Of a stretch of DNA of 64,000 nt, positions 37,095 through 45,275 are shown piece after piece. This DNA is from a virus. Location: the IMG/VR virus record IMGVR_UViG_3300031726_000433, positions 34,722 through 98,721 of that record. One strand, written 5' to 3'. The stretch's first letter is position 1; each line of letters opens with the position of its first letter. Below the pieces are notes generated by a model, which was not told the DNA's origin, ran no database searches, and was given only the letters and a program-made list of their open reading frames with translations. Made by a program: the position numbers and the translations under genes.

Positions 37095-37690
37095 TGGAAA
37101 AGAAACAGATCCTTAGAGAATGGCTGCAACTTGACTACAAGCCTGAAGTCATTAAGGAGTCTCGTGAGAAGAATGGTGGAAAGATTATTCTCAAGGGAAT
37201 CATCCAGAAAGCTGATACCAAGAATCAGAATAAGAGAATTTATCCAAGAGATATTCTTGATCGTGAGATTGAGAATTACCAGAAGGCTGTTCGTGAGAAT
37301 AGAGCCGTTGGTGAACTTGATCATCCAGAAACATCCTCTGTTTCGCTTAAGAATGTTTCTCATATTATTAGAGAAATGTGGTGGGATGGCAGTGATGTCT
37401 GTGGAAAGGTTGAAGTTCTTCCAACCCCACAAGGAAAGATCCTTGAGCAGCTTCTCGAAAGTGGAGTTATGATTGGTATTTCAAGTCGTGGCGTTGGCTC
37501 TACCGAACAGACAAACGAAGGAACAAATGTTGTTCAACAGGACTTCCAGATCATTTGCTTCGACATTGTTTCGGAACCATCTACTCCGGGAGCATATCTA
37601 TTTGGAGAAAGCAAGAAGATTGAAACAGATGTAAGATTCGAAAAGGCAGATAGGATCTACAGAGCTCTAAATGATATCGTGAGGAAGTAA
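37094..37690 (+). CDS. 21: Prohead core protease (T4 gp21-like), 198 aa
   Basis: Serine protease that matures the prohead by cleaving scaffold and capsid proteins. Family motifs visible: NKRIYPRDIL (47-55), catalytic His in GELDHPE (H77), WWDGSDVCGKVEVL (96-109) and catalytic Ser in GISSRGVGS (S130/S131), then FDIVSEPSTPGAYLF. Length matches T4 gp21 (about 212 aa). ATG 37094 overlaps the upstream stop. Placement ahead of scaffold (39756) and capsid (40957) matches T4 order, with four small genes between. Confidence 0.92.
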   Translation: MEKKQILREWLQLDYKPEVIKESREKNGGKIILKGIIQKADTKNQNKRIYPRDILDREIENYQKAVRENRAVGELDHPETSSVSLKNVSHIIREMWWDGSDVCGKVEVLPTPQGKILEQLLESGVMIGISSRGVGSTEQTNEGTNVVQQDFQIICFDIVSEPSTPGAYLFGESKKIETDVRFEKADRIYRALNDIVRK

Positions 37691-37734
37691 AGTGAAGACT
37701 CTTAAAGAAATCTTTGTTCTAAGGGTAGGTTAAA

Positions 37735-38289
37735 ATGAAAGTCAAAGCAAACGATCTTTTTGAAGTTGTTCGTCAAGTTGTTAGAGACGAGCTTAAAAAA
37801 GCTTTACCCGAAATGATTCAGAGACATTTGACAGAAGGTTATCTGAAGAAGATGGTTGCAGAAACTGTCAAGACAAATAAGAAAAACGTTTCAGAGCTTC
37901 TGACAGTTGTTGATAATACAGATGAAGAAGCAATTCCAGAACCGCAGCAAAATTCAGATAAGGGAATTTACAACAATAGCGACGACATGTTAAAGAAGGA
38001 AAGCGTAGCTTCTAGAATTATGTCAAAGAAAAAGAATCCTCTTCTATCAAGTGAAAATCCACTTTCATTTGTATATGAGAATGTAAAGATTCCCGGTGAA
38101 GATGAAGTGGCACCATCTGTACCACTTGATAATATCATGCCAGATTTTTCAAAGATGAATTCAATATTGGAAGCAACAGGAACAACAAGTAGAAAGCCAA
38201 TGCAACAATCTCCCGAAGCAAAGATGAGAGAGTTAGAACAACGTAGAAAGGCTTTAGACGTTCCAATCCAAGGAAATATTTATAAATGA
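37735..38289 (+). CDS. Hypothetical head-module protein, 184 aa
   Basis: The N-terminal 60 residues form a charged helix (ANDLFEVVRQVVRDELKKAL); the rest is polar and probably disordered, with a short ordered stretch NPLSFVYENVKIPGED (about residues 106-121). Unrecognised. Lies between protease and scaffold genes and may be a core or minor capsid protein. ATG 37735, with AGGGTAGG upstream as a weak ribosome site. Its stop overlaps the next start (ATGA). Confidence 0.55.
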   Translation: MKVKANDLFEVVRQVVRDELKKALPEMIQRHLTEGYLKKMVAETVKTNKKNVSELLTVVDNTDEEAIPEPQQNSDKGIYNNSDDMLKKESVASRIMSKKKNPLLSSENPLSFVYENVKIPGEDEVAPSVPLDNIMPDFSKMNSILEATGTTSRKPMQQSPEAKMRELEQRRKALDVPIQGNIYK

Positions 38290-39005
38290 AAGTAAGTCGT
38301 CTACTTGAAATACTTCTTGAGTTTGACCGTCTCGGATTCGGCGGACACCCAGATGACTCTGGAATCAGAGGTAAAGGCGCAAACCGTAAGCCAGATCGTA
38401 GACTTCAAAATTTTCCATACGACAGAGATATATTTTACGGTCAACCAACTGCATATGATCGAGGATCAAGTGCGACTGGCCCTTTGAGTAAACCACTGAC
38501 GCCAAAAGATGATCTTCACTATTCTCTTAAACTTCTTGGAATAGAATTACCAGATGAAGTTGAAGAAGCAATGGGAACTCCAACAAACTTTGGAATAAGT
38601 GGTAAGAGTAATATGGGAAGCACAGTCCCTGGAGTTGGATCTGGATGGGCCACAAACCCTCCACGAAGCTGGGATAAGAGTGACATTGATGATGAGATGG
38701 ACGAAGGTCCCTTGAATATCGACACCAGTCCTCCCGAGACTGAAGAGATTCCATCAATGCAAGCTCCAGATTTTAGATTTCAGACAGATGATGATCTAGA
38801 AACTAGACTTAATAGAATCTGGGGAAAGGATAGCAACATGAATTTTGTTAATCCTAAAGATTTTGCAAACCCTGATTTTCATTTGATTAATAAGGATCCG
38901 CTTGGTCAAATCATGGCGCATTTGACAAACAGGGGAACTTTTGGACTTATGCCAAAAGAATCTGCATGGGATAGAGTTACTGGGCAGTCAAGAAATAAAA
39001 GATAA
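38286..39005 (+). CDS. Hypothetical head-module protein, 239 aa
   Basis: Starts at ATG 38286 in an ATGA overlap with the previous gene. The product is Gly, Asp and Pro-rich and mostly polar, with few predicted strands or helices; the middle is acidic (about residues 135-180). No domain recognised. By position it is a head accessory or core protein. No signal peptide or membrane segment. Confidence 0.5.
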   Translation: MKVSRLLEILLEFDRLGFGGHPDDSGIRGKGANRKPDRRLQNFPYDRDIFYGQPTAYDRGSSATGPLSKPLTPKDDLHYSLKLLGIELPDEVEEAMGTPTNFGISGKSNMGSTVPGVGSGWATNPPRSWDKSDIDDEMDEGPLNIDTSPPETEEIPSMQAPDFRFQTDDDLETRLNRIWGKDSNMNFVNPKDFANPDFHLINKDPLGQIMAHLTNRGTFGLMPKESAWDRVTGQSRNKR

Positions 39006-39031
39006 AATTCTAACAAAGATTGTCTGTAATT

Positions 39032-39038
39032 CTATTTA
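39032..39038 (+). promoter_or_regulatory. Candidate late-promoter motif CTATTTA
   Basis: CTATTTA followed by ACGAAGAGG lies 16 bases before ATG 39055. It matches the recurrent core; function inferred. Confidence 0.35.
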
Positions 39039-39054
39039 ACGAAGAGGCAACGAG

Positions 39055-39462
39055 ATGAAAACATCACTTTATGAAATCAAGAAGCTAGTTTCAGAGGTTC
39101 TACTTTCTGAGGCGAAGAAGAAGAAAGAGAAGGCTGAGAAGCTTAAGTATGCCGCTAAGCCAGGTGCTTATAGCTACGATGAGTCATTTGATTTCTCTGC
39201 TGCTCTTGGTGCATACAATCTTTATAGAAGTCAAGGTGCTACAAACTGGGGCCCAATGACTGGTCCTGGAACAAAGATTGACGATCGCATTCTTGGACAG
39301 AGAGCTTCTTCAGAAGCTGCTCTTAGAGGTGTAGTAAAGGAAGCTATCAGAGAACAAGTAAAGGGAAATCCATCTCCCTGGGTGAAGGCAAATCAAATGG
39401 TTGAGCAGAAGCTATCAGAAAATGTCTGGGAAGCGGCTCTTCAAGTATTGGGGAAAAAGTGA
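39055..39462 (+). CDS. Hypothetical head-module protein, 135 aa
   Basis: Lys-rich N-terminal helix (SEAKKKKEKAEKLKYA, residues about 19-34), then an aromatic/Gly middle (SFDFSAALGAYNLYRSQGATNW) and a C-terminal helix. No known domain. It is translated just ahead of the bS21 homologue, whose GTG overlaps its stop. Structural role inferred from context. Confidence 0.55.
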   Translation: MKTSLYEIKKLVSEVLLSEAKKKKEKAEKLKYAAKPGAYSYDESFDFSAALGAYNLYRSQGATNWGPMTGPGTKIDDRILGQRASSEAALRGVVKEAIREQVKGNPSPWVKANQMVEQKLSENVWEAALQVLGKK

Positions 39463-39686
39463 CAAAGAATTCTAAACGAGATTCATTGACTGTATCATTC
39501 GCTAAAGGCGAAGATCCGGAGCAGCTAATAAGAAGATTCACGAAGAAGGTAAGGAATAGTGGTCTTGTTCAAGATCTTCTTCAACGTAGATTTTATGAAA
39601 AGCCTTCAATAAAAAGAAAGAAGAAACATATCAGGGCCATTCATTCTCTAAGAAGTGAAGATCTAGAGAGCGAAAAAGAAGATTGA
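39459..39686 (+). CDS. rpsU: Ribosomal protein bS21 homologue, 75 aa
   Basis: The stretch VSFAKGEDPEQLIRRFTKK, then NSGLVQDLLQRRFYEKPSIK, follows the bS21 pattern (ExxxxALRRFKR ... GVLxEVRRREFYEKP), and RRFYEKP (43-49) is the hallmark. Length is close to that of E. coli bS21 (71 aa), and the basic C terminus is present. bS21 helps the 30S subunit select mRNAs through the anti-Shine-Dalgarno region; phage copies are known and are thought to steer ribosomes to phage messages. GTG 39459 overlaps the previous stop (GTGA) and has GGGG at 39450-39453. It sits inside the late head module, just before the scaffold gene. Identity is well supported; function in infection is inferred. Confidence 0.85.
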   Translation: MTKNSKRDSLTVSFAKGEDPEQLIRRFTKKVRNSGLVQDLLQRRFYEKPSIKRKKKHIRAIHSLRSEDLESEKED

Positions 39687-39690
39687 AAAA

Positions 39691-39711
39691 AAATTTTCCG
39701 GCAGAAAATTT
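39691..39711 (+). other. A/T-rich perfect hairpin between bS21 and scaffold genes
   Basis: AAATTTTC, loop CGGCA, GAAAATTT: an 8-bp perfect stem preceded by a run of A. There is no U-tract after it, so it is not a typical terminator on this strand. It could be a processing or mRNA-stability element. Confidence 0.4.
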
Positions 39712-39720
39712 ATTGGCCAT

Positions 39721-39731
39721 TTACTTAGAAG
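39721..39731 (+). promoter_or_regulatory. Promoter-like motif TTACTTAGAAG
   Basis: TTAGAAG at 39725-39731 matches the downstream half of the recurrent motif, 24 bases before the scaffold ATG 39756. The CTA core is imperfect (preceded by TTAC). Inferred. Confidence 0.3.
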
Positions 39732-39755
39732 TTAGAATCATTCAGGAGAATTAGA

Positions 39756-40916
39756 ATGAAAGAAGGAAGAGATTTAGTTAACGAAGCCGTAAATGATGCC
39801 AAGGCATTGAAGGAAGCTGCCTTGACTGCTGCAAAAAATGAGCTCCTGGATTCCATGGCACCTGCCATCAAGGAGCTTCTCGAAAAGAGCATTGGAAACG
39901 TCTTGGGTGAGAAGAGAGGCCTAACAGGACGAATTGGACAATCCCAAAGGGGAGATCATTTCAGTCCTCAAGCCCAGAAGTGGGAAGAGGATGCAGATAA
40001 AGGAGAAGCACAAATGGATAAGGAAGCACCAAAGAAGGATGATCAGGAACTCGATCTTGAGTCACTAGCAAGCTTTTTCCCAGCAATGTCTGAGGAACCA
40101 GAGGCTGTTCCTGGAGAAGAAGTCAAGGTGGAAGATCCGGGTGCTATGATGTCCGGAATCCCTACTCTCGGCGAAGCTGAAGAAGAGGAAGGAGAGGAAG
40201 TAAAGGAAGGAAAGAAGAAGAAGGAAGGCGAAGAAGAGGAAGAGGAGGAAGAAAAGATGGAAGAGACAATCGAGATCTCTGAGTCAGAACTCAAGAAGGT
40301 CTATGAGGCTGCTCTTGCAACTGAAGCTTCTGTTAAGAAGGGATTTGGTGATATGACCAAGGCAGGTGAGCTTGATCAGGTTGTTAAGGACACAGGCAAG
40401 GGTCTAAACCCAGAGAAGAAGGGCGAGAAGATGTGGGGAGAGAAGCCTGACTCTGAACTAGAGGCTCAGCAAGATTTCACTGTCAAGGAGATGATCCAGA
40501 AGGGAATGGCTGAAAATAAGTCTCTTCGTGAGAATCTTAAGAAGGCAGTTGACATCATCCGTACTCTTGGTGCTCGCCTCCACGAAGTCAACCTTTTCAA
40601 TGCAAAGGTTCTTCATGTTAATAGCGTGCTTAACAAGCACAATCGTCTAACTGCTGAACAGAAGCAGGTCGTTCTTGAGTCAATCGACAAGGCCAAGACC
40701 ATTGACGAAGTCAAGATGGTTTATGAAGCCATCACAAACAGCTTTGCAGCAGCAGGAAAGCTTACTGAGTCTAAAACTAATAAGCCAACTGCCAATGCAC
40801 AACGCGCTCGCTCTTCAGGAGCAGCGAACCAGAAGGTCCTCAGCGAATCTGTGGATCGCAACCAAAACGAAGGCTTCTCAAGGCTACAACAGCTTGCGGG
40901 TCTCGTAAGTAAGTAA
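39756..40916 (+). CDS. 22: Prohead scaffold/core protein (T4 gp22-like), 386 aa
   Basis: Highly charged, Glu/Lys-rich helical protein directly upstream of the major capsid gene and downstream of the protease, as gp22 is in T4. An acidic low-complexity run (Glu-rich, nt about 40180-40260) precedes a conserved-looking C-terminal helix region (SLRENLKKAVDIIRTLGARL, NVLNK-like VNSVLNKHNRL, LTAEQKQVVLESIDKA). Scaffold proteins of this type fill the prohead and are cleaved by the gp21 protease. ATG 39756 has AGGAG at 39744-39748. The assignment rests on position and character more than residue identity. Confidence 0.8.
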   Translation: MKEGRDLVNEAVNDAKALKEAALTAAKNELLDSMAPAIKELLEKSIGNVLGEKRGLTGRIGQSQRGDHFSPQAQKWEEDADKGEAQMDKEAPKKDDQELDLESLASFFPAMSEEPEAVPGEEVKVEDPGAMMSGIPTLGEAEEEEGEEVKEGKKKKEGEEEEEEEEKMEETIEISESELKKVYEAALATEASVKKGFGDMTKAGELDQVVKDTGKGLNPEKKGEKMWGEKPDSELEAQQDFTVKEMIQKGMAENKSLRENLKKAVDIIRTLGARLHEVNLFNAKVLHVNSVLNKHNRLTAEQKQVVLESIDKAKTIDEVKMVYEAITNSFAAAGKLTESKTNKPTANAQRARSSGAANQKVLSESVDRNQNEGFSRLQQLAGLVSK

Positions 40917-40956
40917 CGTCCACAACAGCCTATAAGGCAAAAGGAGAATCGTAAAA

Positions 40957-42636
40957 ATGGATTTAAATTCGATCATGACTGAGGGGATCACACAAGTTGA
41001 TCGTCAGAAGGAGACGACAAAGCTTGTTGGAAAGTGGGATAGGACAGGACTCCTAAAGGGTCTTCAGGATTCCAAGACGAACCCAATCAAGTCAAACATG
41101 GCTCGCCTCTTGGAAAACCAAGCTGGCCAGCTTCTTAGAGAATCTACTTCAACTGGAGATATTCAAGGGTTCCAGAACGTAGCATTCCCTATCGTACGTA
41201 GAGTGTTCGCTGGCTTGATTGCAAACGAACTCGTCTCCGTTCAGCCAATGAGCCTTCCATCTGGATTGCTCTTCTATCTAGATTACAGATATGACACAGT
41301 AAAGGCAGGTGATAAGGCGAAGGACTTCGCAGCGGGCGGTTCGTTGTTTGGCGATCGTAACTCACTCCAGGATTCTCAGGGCGCAGGTTCGTTGTACAAC
41401 CTTGCAACCTCATTCTCCCAGCGTGAAAAGATTGCAACTGGTTCATTCTCTGGTTCTCTTGCTACGGCATCTCTATCAGACATCAACTGGGATCCAGAAC
41501 TCTCTGCAAGCATTGGTGCCGGTACACTTAAGGCATTCACTGTTACGAACGCATGGTCTGGTGTTGGATCACTCGGTGGCGCAATGACAGATACTGCTTC
41601 TCTTAAGCAGTGGGTCGTTGTTTCTGGTTCGTCAACTGTTTCTTCTGCAAGCACTGACGGTACTCCAGTACGCCTTGGTCTAGCAACCGTTGTTCGTCGT
41701 CACACTCGCAAGAGCGGAAACGACATCGTATTCATCCTTGATACTACGGATGGATTCCCAACTGCGATGGAAGCATGCAAGGTTTCATACCTTGTCGGTG
41801 CAACCCTCACTGGTGGAACTTCTGGTACTCTTACATCTCCAGACTTTGAATCTGACCTTGGTGCATCTCCAATGCCAGTTATTCCAGAGTTGGATATCAG
41901 AATCGAATCACAGGCCGTTACAGCATCAAGCCGCAAGCTACGCGCAAAGTGGACTCCTGAACTAGCGCAGGACCTCGCAGCTTACCAGAACTTGGACGCA
42001 GAAGTTGAGCTTACTCAGGTTCTTTCTGAGGCAATCGCCCTAGAAATCGACCGTGAAATTCTTGCGGACCTTCTCTACGGAGCAACCGGAGCTAACTACT
42101 TCTGGTCACGTATGCCAGGTAAGTTCCTTGATAAGACCAACGGTAACACTGTGTCGGGTGCTTCATTCACTGGTACGGTTCGTGAATGGTACGAAACCTT
42201 GATCGAAACGATCATCGACGTTGCCAACACAATCCACAGAAAGACACTACGTGGTGCTGCTAACTTCGTGGTTACTTCTCCAGACGTTGCAACTATTCTT
42301 GAGGCTTCAGTCCTCTACAAGCCAGTCCTTTCGATGGATCCACAGGAGACCATGTTCTCCGTTGGAACCGAGAAGGTCGGTACGTTGAACAGCCGCTTCA
42401 CGGTCTACAAGGATCCATACTTCCCAAGAAACAGAATCTTGGTTGGTTACAAGGGATCAAGCTTCTTGGAAACTGGATTCGTATATGCTCCTTACGTTCC
42501 ATTGATTGTAACTCCAACAATCTATGCTCCAGAAGACTTCACTCCACGTAAGGGTGTTATGACCAGGTACGCCAAAAAAATGGTCAGGTCAGATTTTTAC
42601 GGGACGGTCACCGTAATGGACATGAATGTAATCTAA
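40957..42636 (+). CDS. 23: Major capsid protein (T4 gp23-like), 559 aa
   Basis: Forms the hexamers of the head shell. T4-type gp23 features: N-terminal helical pro-region (MARLLENQAGQLL) ending near residue 65, then FQNVAFPIVRRVFAGLIANEL and VQPMSLPSGLLFYLDYRY, and in the C-terminal half ELTQVLSEAIALEIDREIL, TLRGAANFVVTSPDVA and the final FTPRKGVMTRYAKKMVR. The N-terminal part should be removed by the gp21-type protease. Length compares with 521 aa in T4. ATG 40957 has AGGAG at 40942-40946. A strong terminator follows. No gp24 vertex paralogue is in the window. Confidence 0.95.
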   Translation: MDLNSIMTEGITQVDRQKETTKLVGKWDRTGLLKGLQDSKTNPIKSNMARLLENQAGQLLRESTSTGDIQGFQNVAFPIVRRVFAGLIANELVSVQPMSLPSGLLFYLDYRYDTVKAGDKAKDFAAGGSLFGDRNSLQDSQGAGSLYNLATSFSQREKIATGSFSGSLATASLSDINWDPELSASIGAGTLKAFTVTNAWSGVGSLGGAMTDTASLKQWVVVSGSSTVSSASTDGTPVRLGLATVVRRHTRKSGNDIVFILDTTDGFPTAMEACKVSYLVGATLTGGTSGTLTSPDFESDLGASPMPVIPELDIRIESQAVTASSRKLRAKWTPELAQDLAAYQNLDAEVELTQVLSEAIALEIDREILADLLYGATGANYFWSRMPGKFLDKTNGNTVSGASFTGTVREWYETLIETIIDVANTIHRKTLRGAANFVVTSPDVATILEASVLYKPVLSMDPQETMFSVGTEKVGTLNSRFTVYKDPYFPRNRILVGYKGSSFLETGFVYAPYVPLIVTPTIYAPEDFTPRKGVMTRYAKKMVRSDFYGTVTVMDMNVI

Positions 42637-42657
42637 GTTCGTAGCTAGAAAAATGAT

Positions 42658-42691
42658 AAAGGCTCCCGTGAGTTTCCGGGAGCCTTTTTTA
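42658..42691 (+). terminator. Rho-independent terminator after the capsid gene
   Basis: AAAGGCTCCCG paired with CGGGAGCCTTT (11 bp; loop 42669-42676), followed by a T-run (42685-42690). It ends the head operon behind the major capsid gene. Confidence 0.92.
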
Positions 42692-42734
42692 TTTCATTTA
42701 ATGACTTTCCATAGAAGAAAGTATAGTTATTTTT

Positions 42735-43259
42735 ATGGAAAATAAAATCAATGAATGCTTAGAGTGTAAAGAACAAACTTCCGAAATAGCTTATCACGTG
42801 AAAGTTATTCACAAGATGAGTTACAACAATTACGTTTCAAAACATAACCTTCCTAGAGTATGTCATTGTGGAAAAGAGTTATCGATCCCGAAGAACACGA
42901 AGGTCGAATCTGGCCGCGGCGGCGGAAGAACTCGCCAACACTGTTCACCACTTTGTAATCAACATGCAAATACTTGGTGGAGAGTCTATGGTCTTGAGCC
43001 AAGTGACTATTGGGATACTTTAGAAAAACAGAATGGCGTTTGCGCCATTTGTCATCAACCACCAGAAGATGGAGATAGACAATTTGCAGTAGATCATGAG
43101 CATGTCGACGGATATGAGAATATGACTCCAGAAGAAAAGAAAAAGTATTTCAGAGGTTTGCTCTGCATCGTTTGTAACAGGTTCAGACTTGCAAAAATTG
43201 ATCTTGAAATTGCTCGCAAGATTGTCTCATATCTCGAGTCGTACCATTCTAAGATATAA
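42735..43259 (+). CDS. Endonuclease VII-type HNH homing endonuclease, 174 aa
   Basis: The C-terminal half has the treble-clef ββα-metal fold of T4 endonuclease VII: C103-x2-C106, D120-H121-x-H123 (FAVDHEHVDG), RGLLC (C144), C147 and N148. The N-terminal part carries further zinc-binding sites (C8-C11 with H21 and H26; C43, C45, C70, C74), probably for DNA recognition. True Endo VII resolvases lack such an N terminus, and a RuvC-like enzyme already exists at 23284, so a free-standing homing endonuclease is likelier. It sits alone just after the capsid-gene terminator, a usual site for such insertions. Confidence 0.82.
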   Translation: MENKINECLECKEQTSEIAYHVKVIHKMSYNNYVSKHNLPRVCHCGKELSIPKNTKVESGRGGGRTRQHCSPLCNQHANTWWRVYGLEPSDYWDTLEKQNGVCAICHQPPEDGDRQFAVDHEHVDGYENMTPEEKKKYFRGLLCIVCNRFRLAKIDLEIARKIVSYLESYHSKI

Positions 43260-43300
43260 CATTTCTTTTTTCTAAACATGTCTTTTCTTGAAACTCACAT

Positions 43301-43308
43301 CTAGTTAG
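43301..43308 (+). promoter_or_regulatory. Candidate late-promoter motif CTAGTTAG
   Basis: CTAGTTAG, followed by CTAGAGG, lies 15 bases before ATG 43324. Same core as the site at 29565. It would restart transcription after the capsid terminator and homing gene. Confidence 0.38.
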
Positions 43309-43323
43309 CTAGAGGCTTGTCAA

Positions 43324-44118
43324 ATGAAATCTATTCTGCTATTAATAGAAAAGTGGCATGATAAACTTCATGGCGGCGAAGCTGACAAAAAGAAACCGTC
43401 CGATTTTGATCCAGAGCAACTTAAGATTGGAATCAAATCAGAGATGGAACACACCAACGATAAGCACATCGCAGCTGAAATCGCAATGGATCATTTGAAG
43501 GAAGATCCAAATTACTATGAGAAACTTTCTAAGATCGAGAAAGAATCACGGGAGAATAAAATGAAATTGCCTAAACTTAACGAGGTTTTCGTAGCAAAAG
43601 AAGCCTGGCCACAGGATGATATGAAGGATGCTGAAGGACAGCCAATGGGCCAGAATCCATATGGTGTCTACGGGCCCAAGGCTGACGACGATAAGCGAAA
43701 GAATATGGACAAGGCTAAGCAATCAGGTAAGCGCTTTGACACACTCCAGAAGCGTCGAGCCAACACAGCTGCAAAGAAAGGAACAGCTCCAAAAGAACCT
43801 CAACAGATGGACCTTCCGGGGATGAAAGATGTCTTCTCTTCTAAGCCACAGTCAAAGGCGGCATTTGCTAAACAGAATGATGGTCGCCCTGCTCTTGATC
43901 AAGTTAAGGGAAAGTTTGTACATGTACCACAAGACAGTGGACTAGAACGTGGTTTCTCAAAGGATGCAGGTTACACATGGGAAACAATGCCAGGAAAGAT
44001 TGCTAAGCAACTTAAGCCAGATGACAAGCAAAAAGCTGCTTGGGGTCACGCAACATACAGAATTGAAGATGATGGAAGTTTCAAGATGGTAGATTCAAAT
44101 TGGGATTCAAGCGGGTGA
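43324..44118 (+). CDS. DUF5661-like protein joined to a second Lys-rich segment, 264 aa
   Basis: Residues 10-75 match the DUF5661 pattern as I recall it (HDKLHGGEADKKKPSDFDPE, GIKSEMEHTNDKHIAAEIAMDHLKEDPNYY), a small domain of unknown function. At codon 80 is an in-frame ATG (43561) with an ideal ribosome site, GGGAGA, 5 bases ahead. The second part (MKLPKLNEVFVAKEAWPQDD onward) is Lys/Gln-rich and looks like a separate protein. The bases that spell the ribosome site are read here as ESRENK, which suggests two genes fused by loss of a stop. Internal initiation is likely. Function unknown; late gene by position. Confidence 0.6.
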   Translation: MKSILLLIEKWHDKLHGGEADKKKPSDFDPEQLKIGIKSEMEHTNDKHIAAEIAMDHLKEDPNYYEKLSKIEKESRENKMKLPKLNEVFVAKEAWPQDDMKDAEGQPMGQNPYGVYGPKADDDKRKNMDKAKQSGKRFDTLQKRRANTAAKKGTAPKEPQQMDLPGMKDVFSSKPQSKAAFAKQNDGRPALDQVKGKFVHVPQDSGLERGFSKDAGYTWETMPGKIAKQLKPDDKQKAAWGHATYRIEDDGSFKMVDSNWDSSG

Positions 44119-44129
44119 GGAATTGATTA

Positions 44130-45275
44130 ATGGCATTTCAACCTGGCAATACGCCATTTGGTATATTCGATAACGATTCGCAGTTTCAGTTAGAAGCTGA
44201 TAGGATCGTAGAATTTACATTGCTTAAGCTGGGCGCGCCAGTTATGGCTGTCCACATGAGCTCGAGTCAGATCTATGCTTCATTTGAAGAAGCAGCGCTA
44301 GAGTACTCAGCAATCATCAATTCATATCAAGCAAAGTCTGTCATAACTTCATTCCTCGGAGCTCCAACTGGATCTCTATCTGGATCTGAACAGAAGTATG
44401 TTACACAGAATCTAGAGTTCCAGAAGAAGTTGGCAGAACCATATGGTGACTCTGGTCCTCTGATGGTCAACACGTCATTGCCTTTGTACAGTGGATCCAT
44501 CAATCTTCAGACAGGACAGCAGAAGTATAACCTCAACGGCTTGTTTGCATCTCAATTAACAGGATCGGGAAATACAAAGTTGGTCGTAAGACAGATTTAC
44601 CACTTCAGTCCAATGTCTGCTTACAGATTCTTTGGTACAACTTCTGCAATGAATTACTTGCATAATCAGTTTAACTTCGAATCATTCACACCAGAGACTA
44701 TCTTCTATCTTCTTCCAATCTGGGAAGACATTCTTCGCGGAATGCAGTTTGAAACTTCGAATAGAGTTCGTAGATCAAATTACAGCTATGAAATGCATAA
44801 CAATGAGTTAACTGTGTTTCCAGCTCCAGCGAACAATATGCCGTTGTGGATAACGTGGCAGTACCCACCAAATCCAACTCAACCAGCAGCTATAAACGGA
44901 TTAAGTGGGTCTGTTGATCAAAGTTTCTATGGCGTTTCTAATCTTTCAAATGTACCGTTTGGAAATATTGAATATTCAGGACTTAACTCAATTTCAAAAC
45001 AGTGGATAAGAAGATTTGCGTTTGCTCTTGCAAAGGAAATTGAAGGACAAATCAGATCTAAGATGTCTAGCATTCCAATTCCAAATGGTGATCTAAACCT
45101 AAATGGGCCAGAGCTTATTGCTGATGCAAGAGCAGAGCAGGATAGATTGAGAGAAGAATTGAAGGCAATGCTTGAAGACATGACATACGACAAGTTGGCA
45201 GCTCGTCAAGCAGAACAGGCGGCATCTCTTGAACAAGTTATCATGAGAATTCCACTGGGAATCTATATTGGATAA
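44130..45275 (+). CDS. Neck / head-completion protein (gp13-like), 381 aa
   Basis: The N terminus FGIFDNDSQFQLEADRIVEF and the following helix FEEAALEYSAIINSYQAKS fit the neck protein family found after gp23 in distant T4-like phages; the middle is beta-rich and the C terminus is helical (ADARAEQDRLREELKAMLED). In T4, gp13 and gp14 close the filled head and join it to the tail. The next gene overlaps by one base (TAATG), matching a gp13-gp14 pair. Assignment rests on context and general family likeness, hence moderate confidence; gp13 against another head-completion type is not settled. Confidence 0.55.
   Translation: MAFQPGNTPFGIFDNDSQFQLEADRIVEFTLLKLGAPVMAVHMSSSQIYASFEEAALEYSAIINSYQAKSVITSFLGAPTGSLSGSEQKYVTQNLEFQKKLAEPYGDSGPLMVNTSLPLYSGSINLQTGQQKYNLNGLFASQLTGSGNTKLVVRQIYHFSPMSAYRFFGTTSAMNYLHNQFNFESFTPETIFYLLPIWEDILRGMQFETSNRVRRSNYSYEMHNNELTVFPAPANNMPLWITWQYPPNPTQPAAINGLSGSVDQSFYGVSNLSNVPFGNIEYSGLNSISKQWIRRFAFALAKEIEGQIRSKMSSIPIPNGDLNLNGPELIADARAEQDRLREELKAMLEDMTYDKLAARQAEQAASLEQVIMRIPLGIYIG

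Noticed and set aside
40043-40294. Ser-rich minus-strand frame
   Set aside because: Simply the complement of the Glu-rich run in the scaffold gene.
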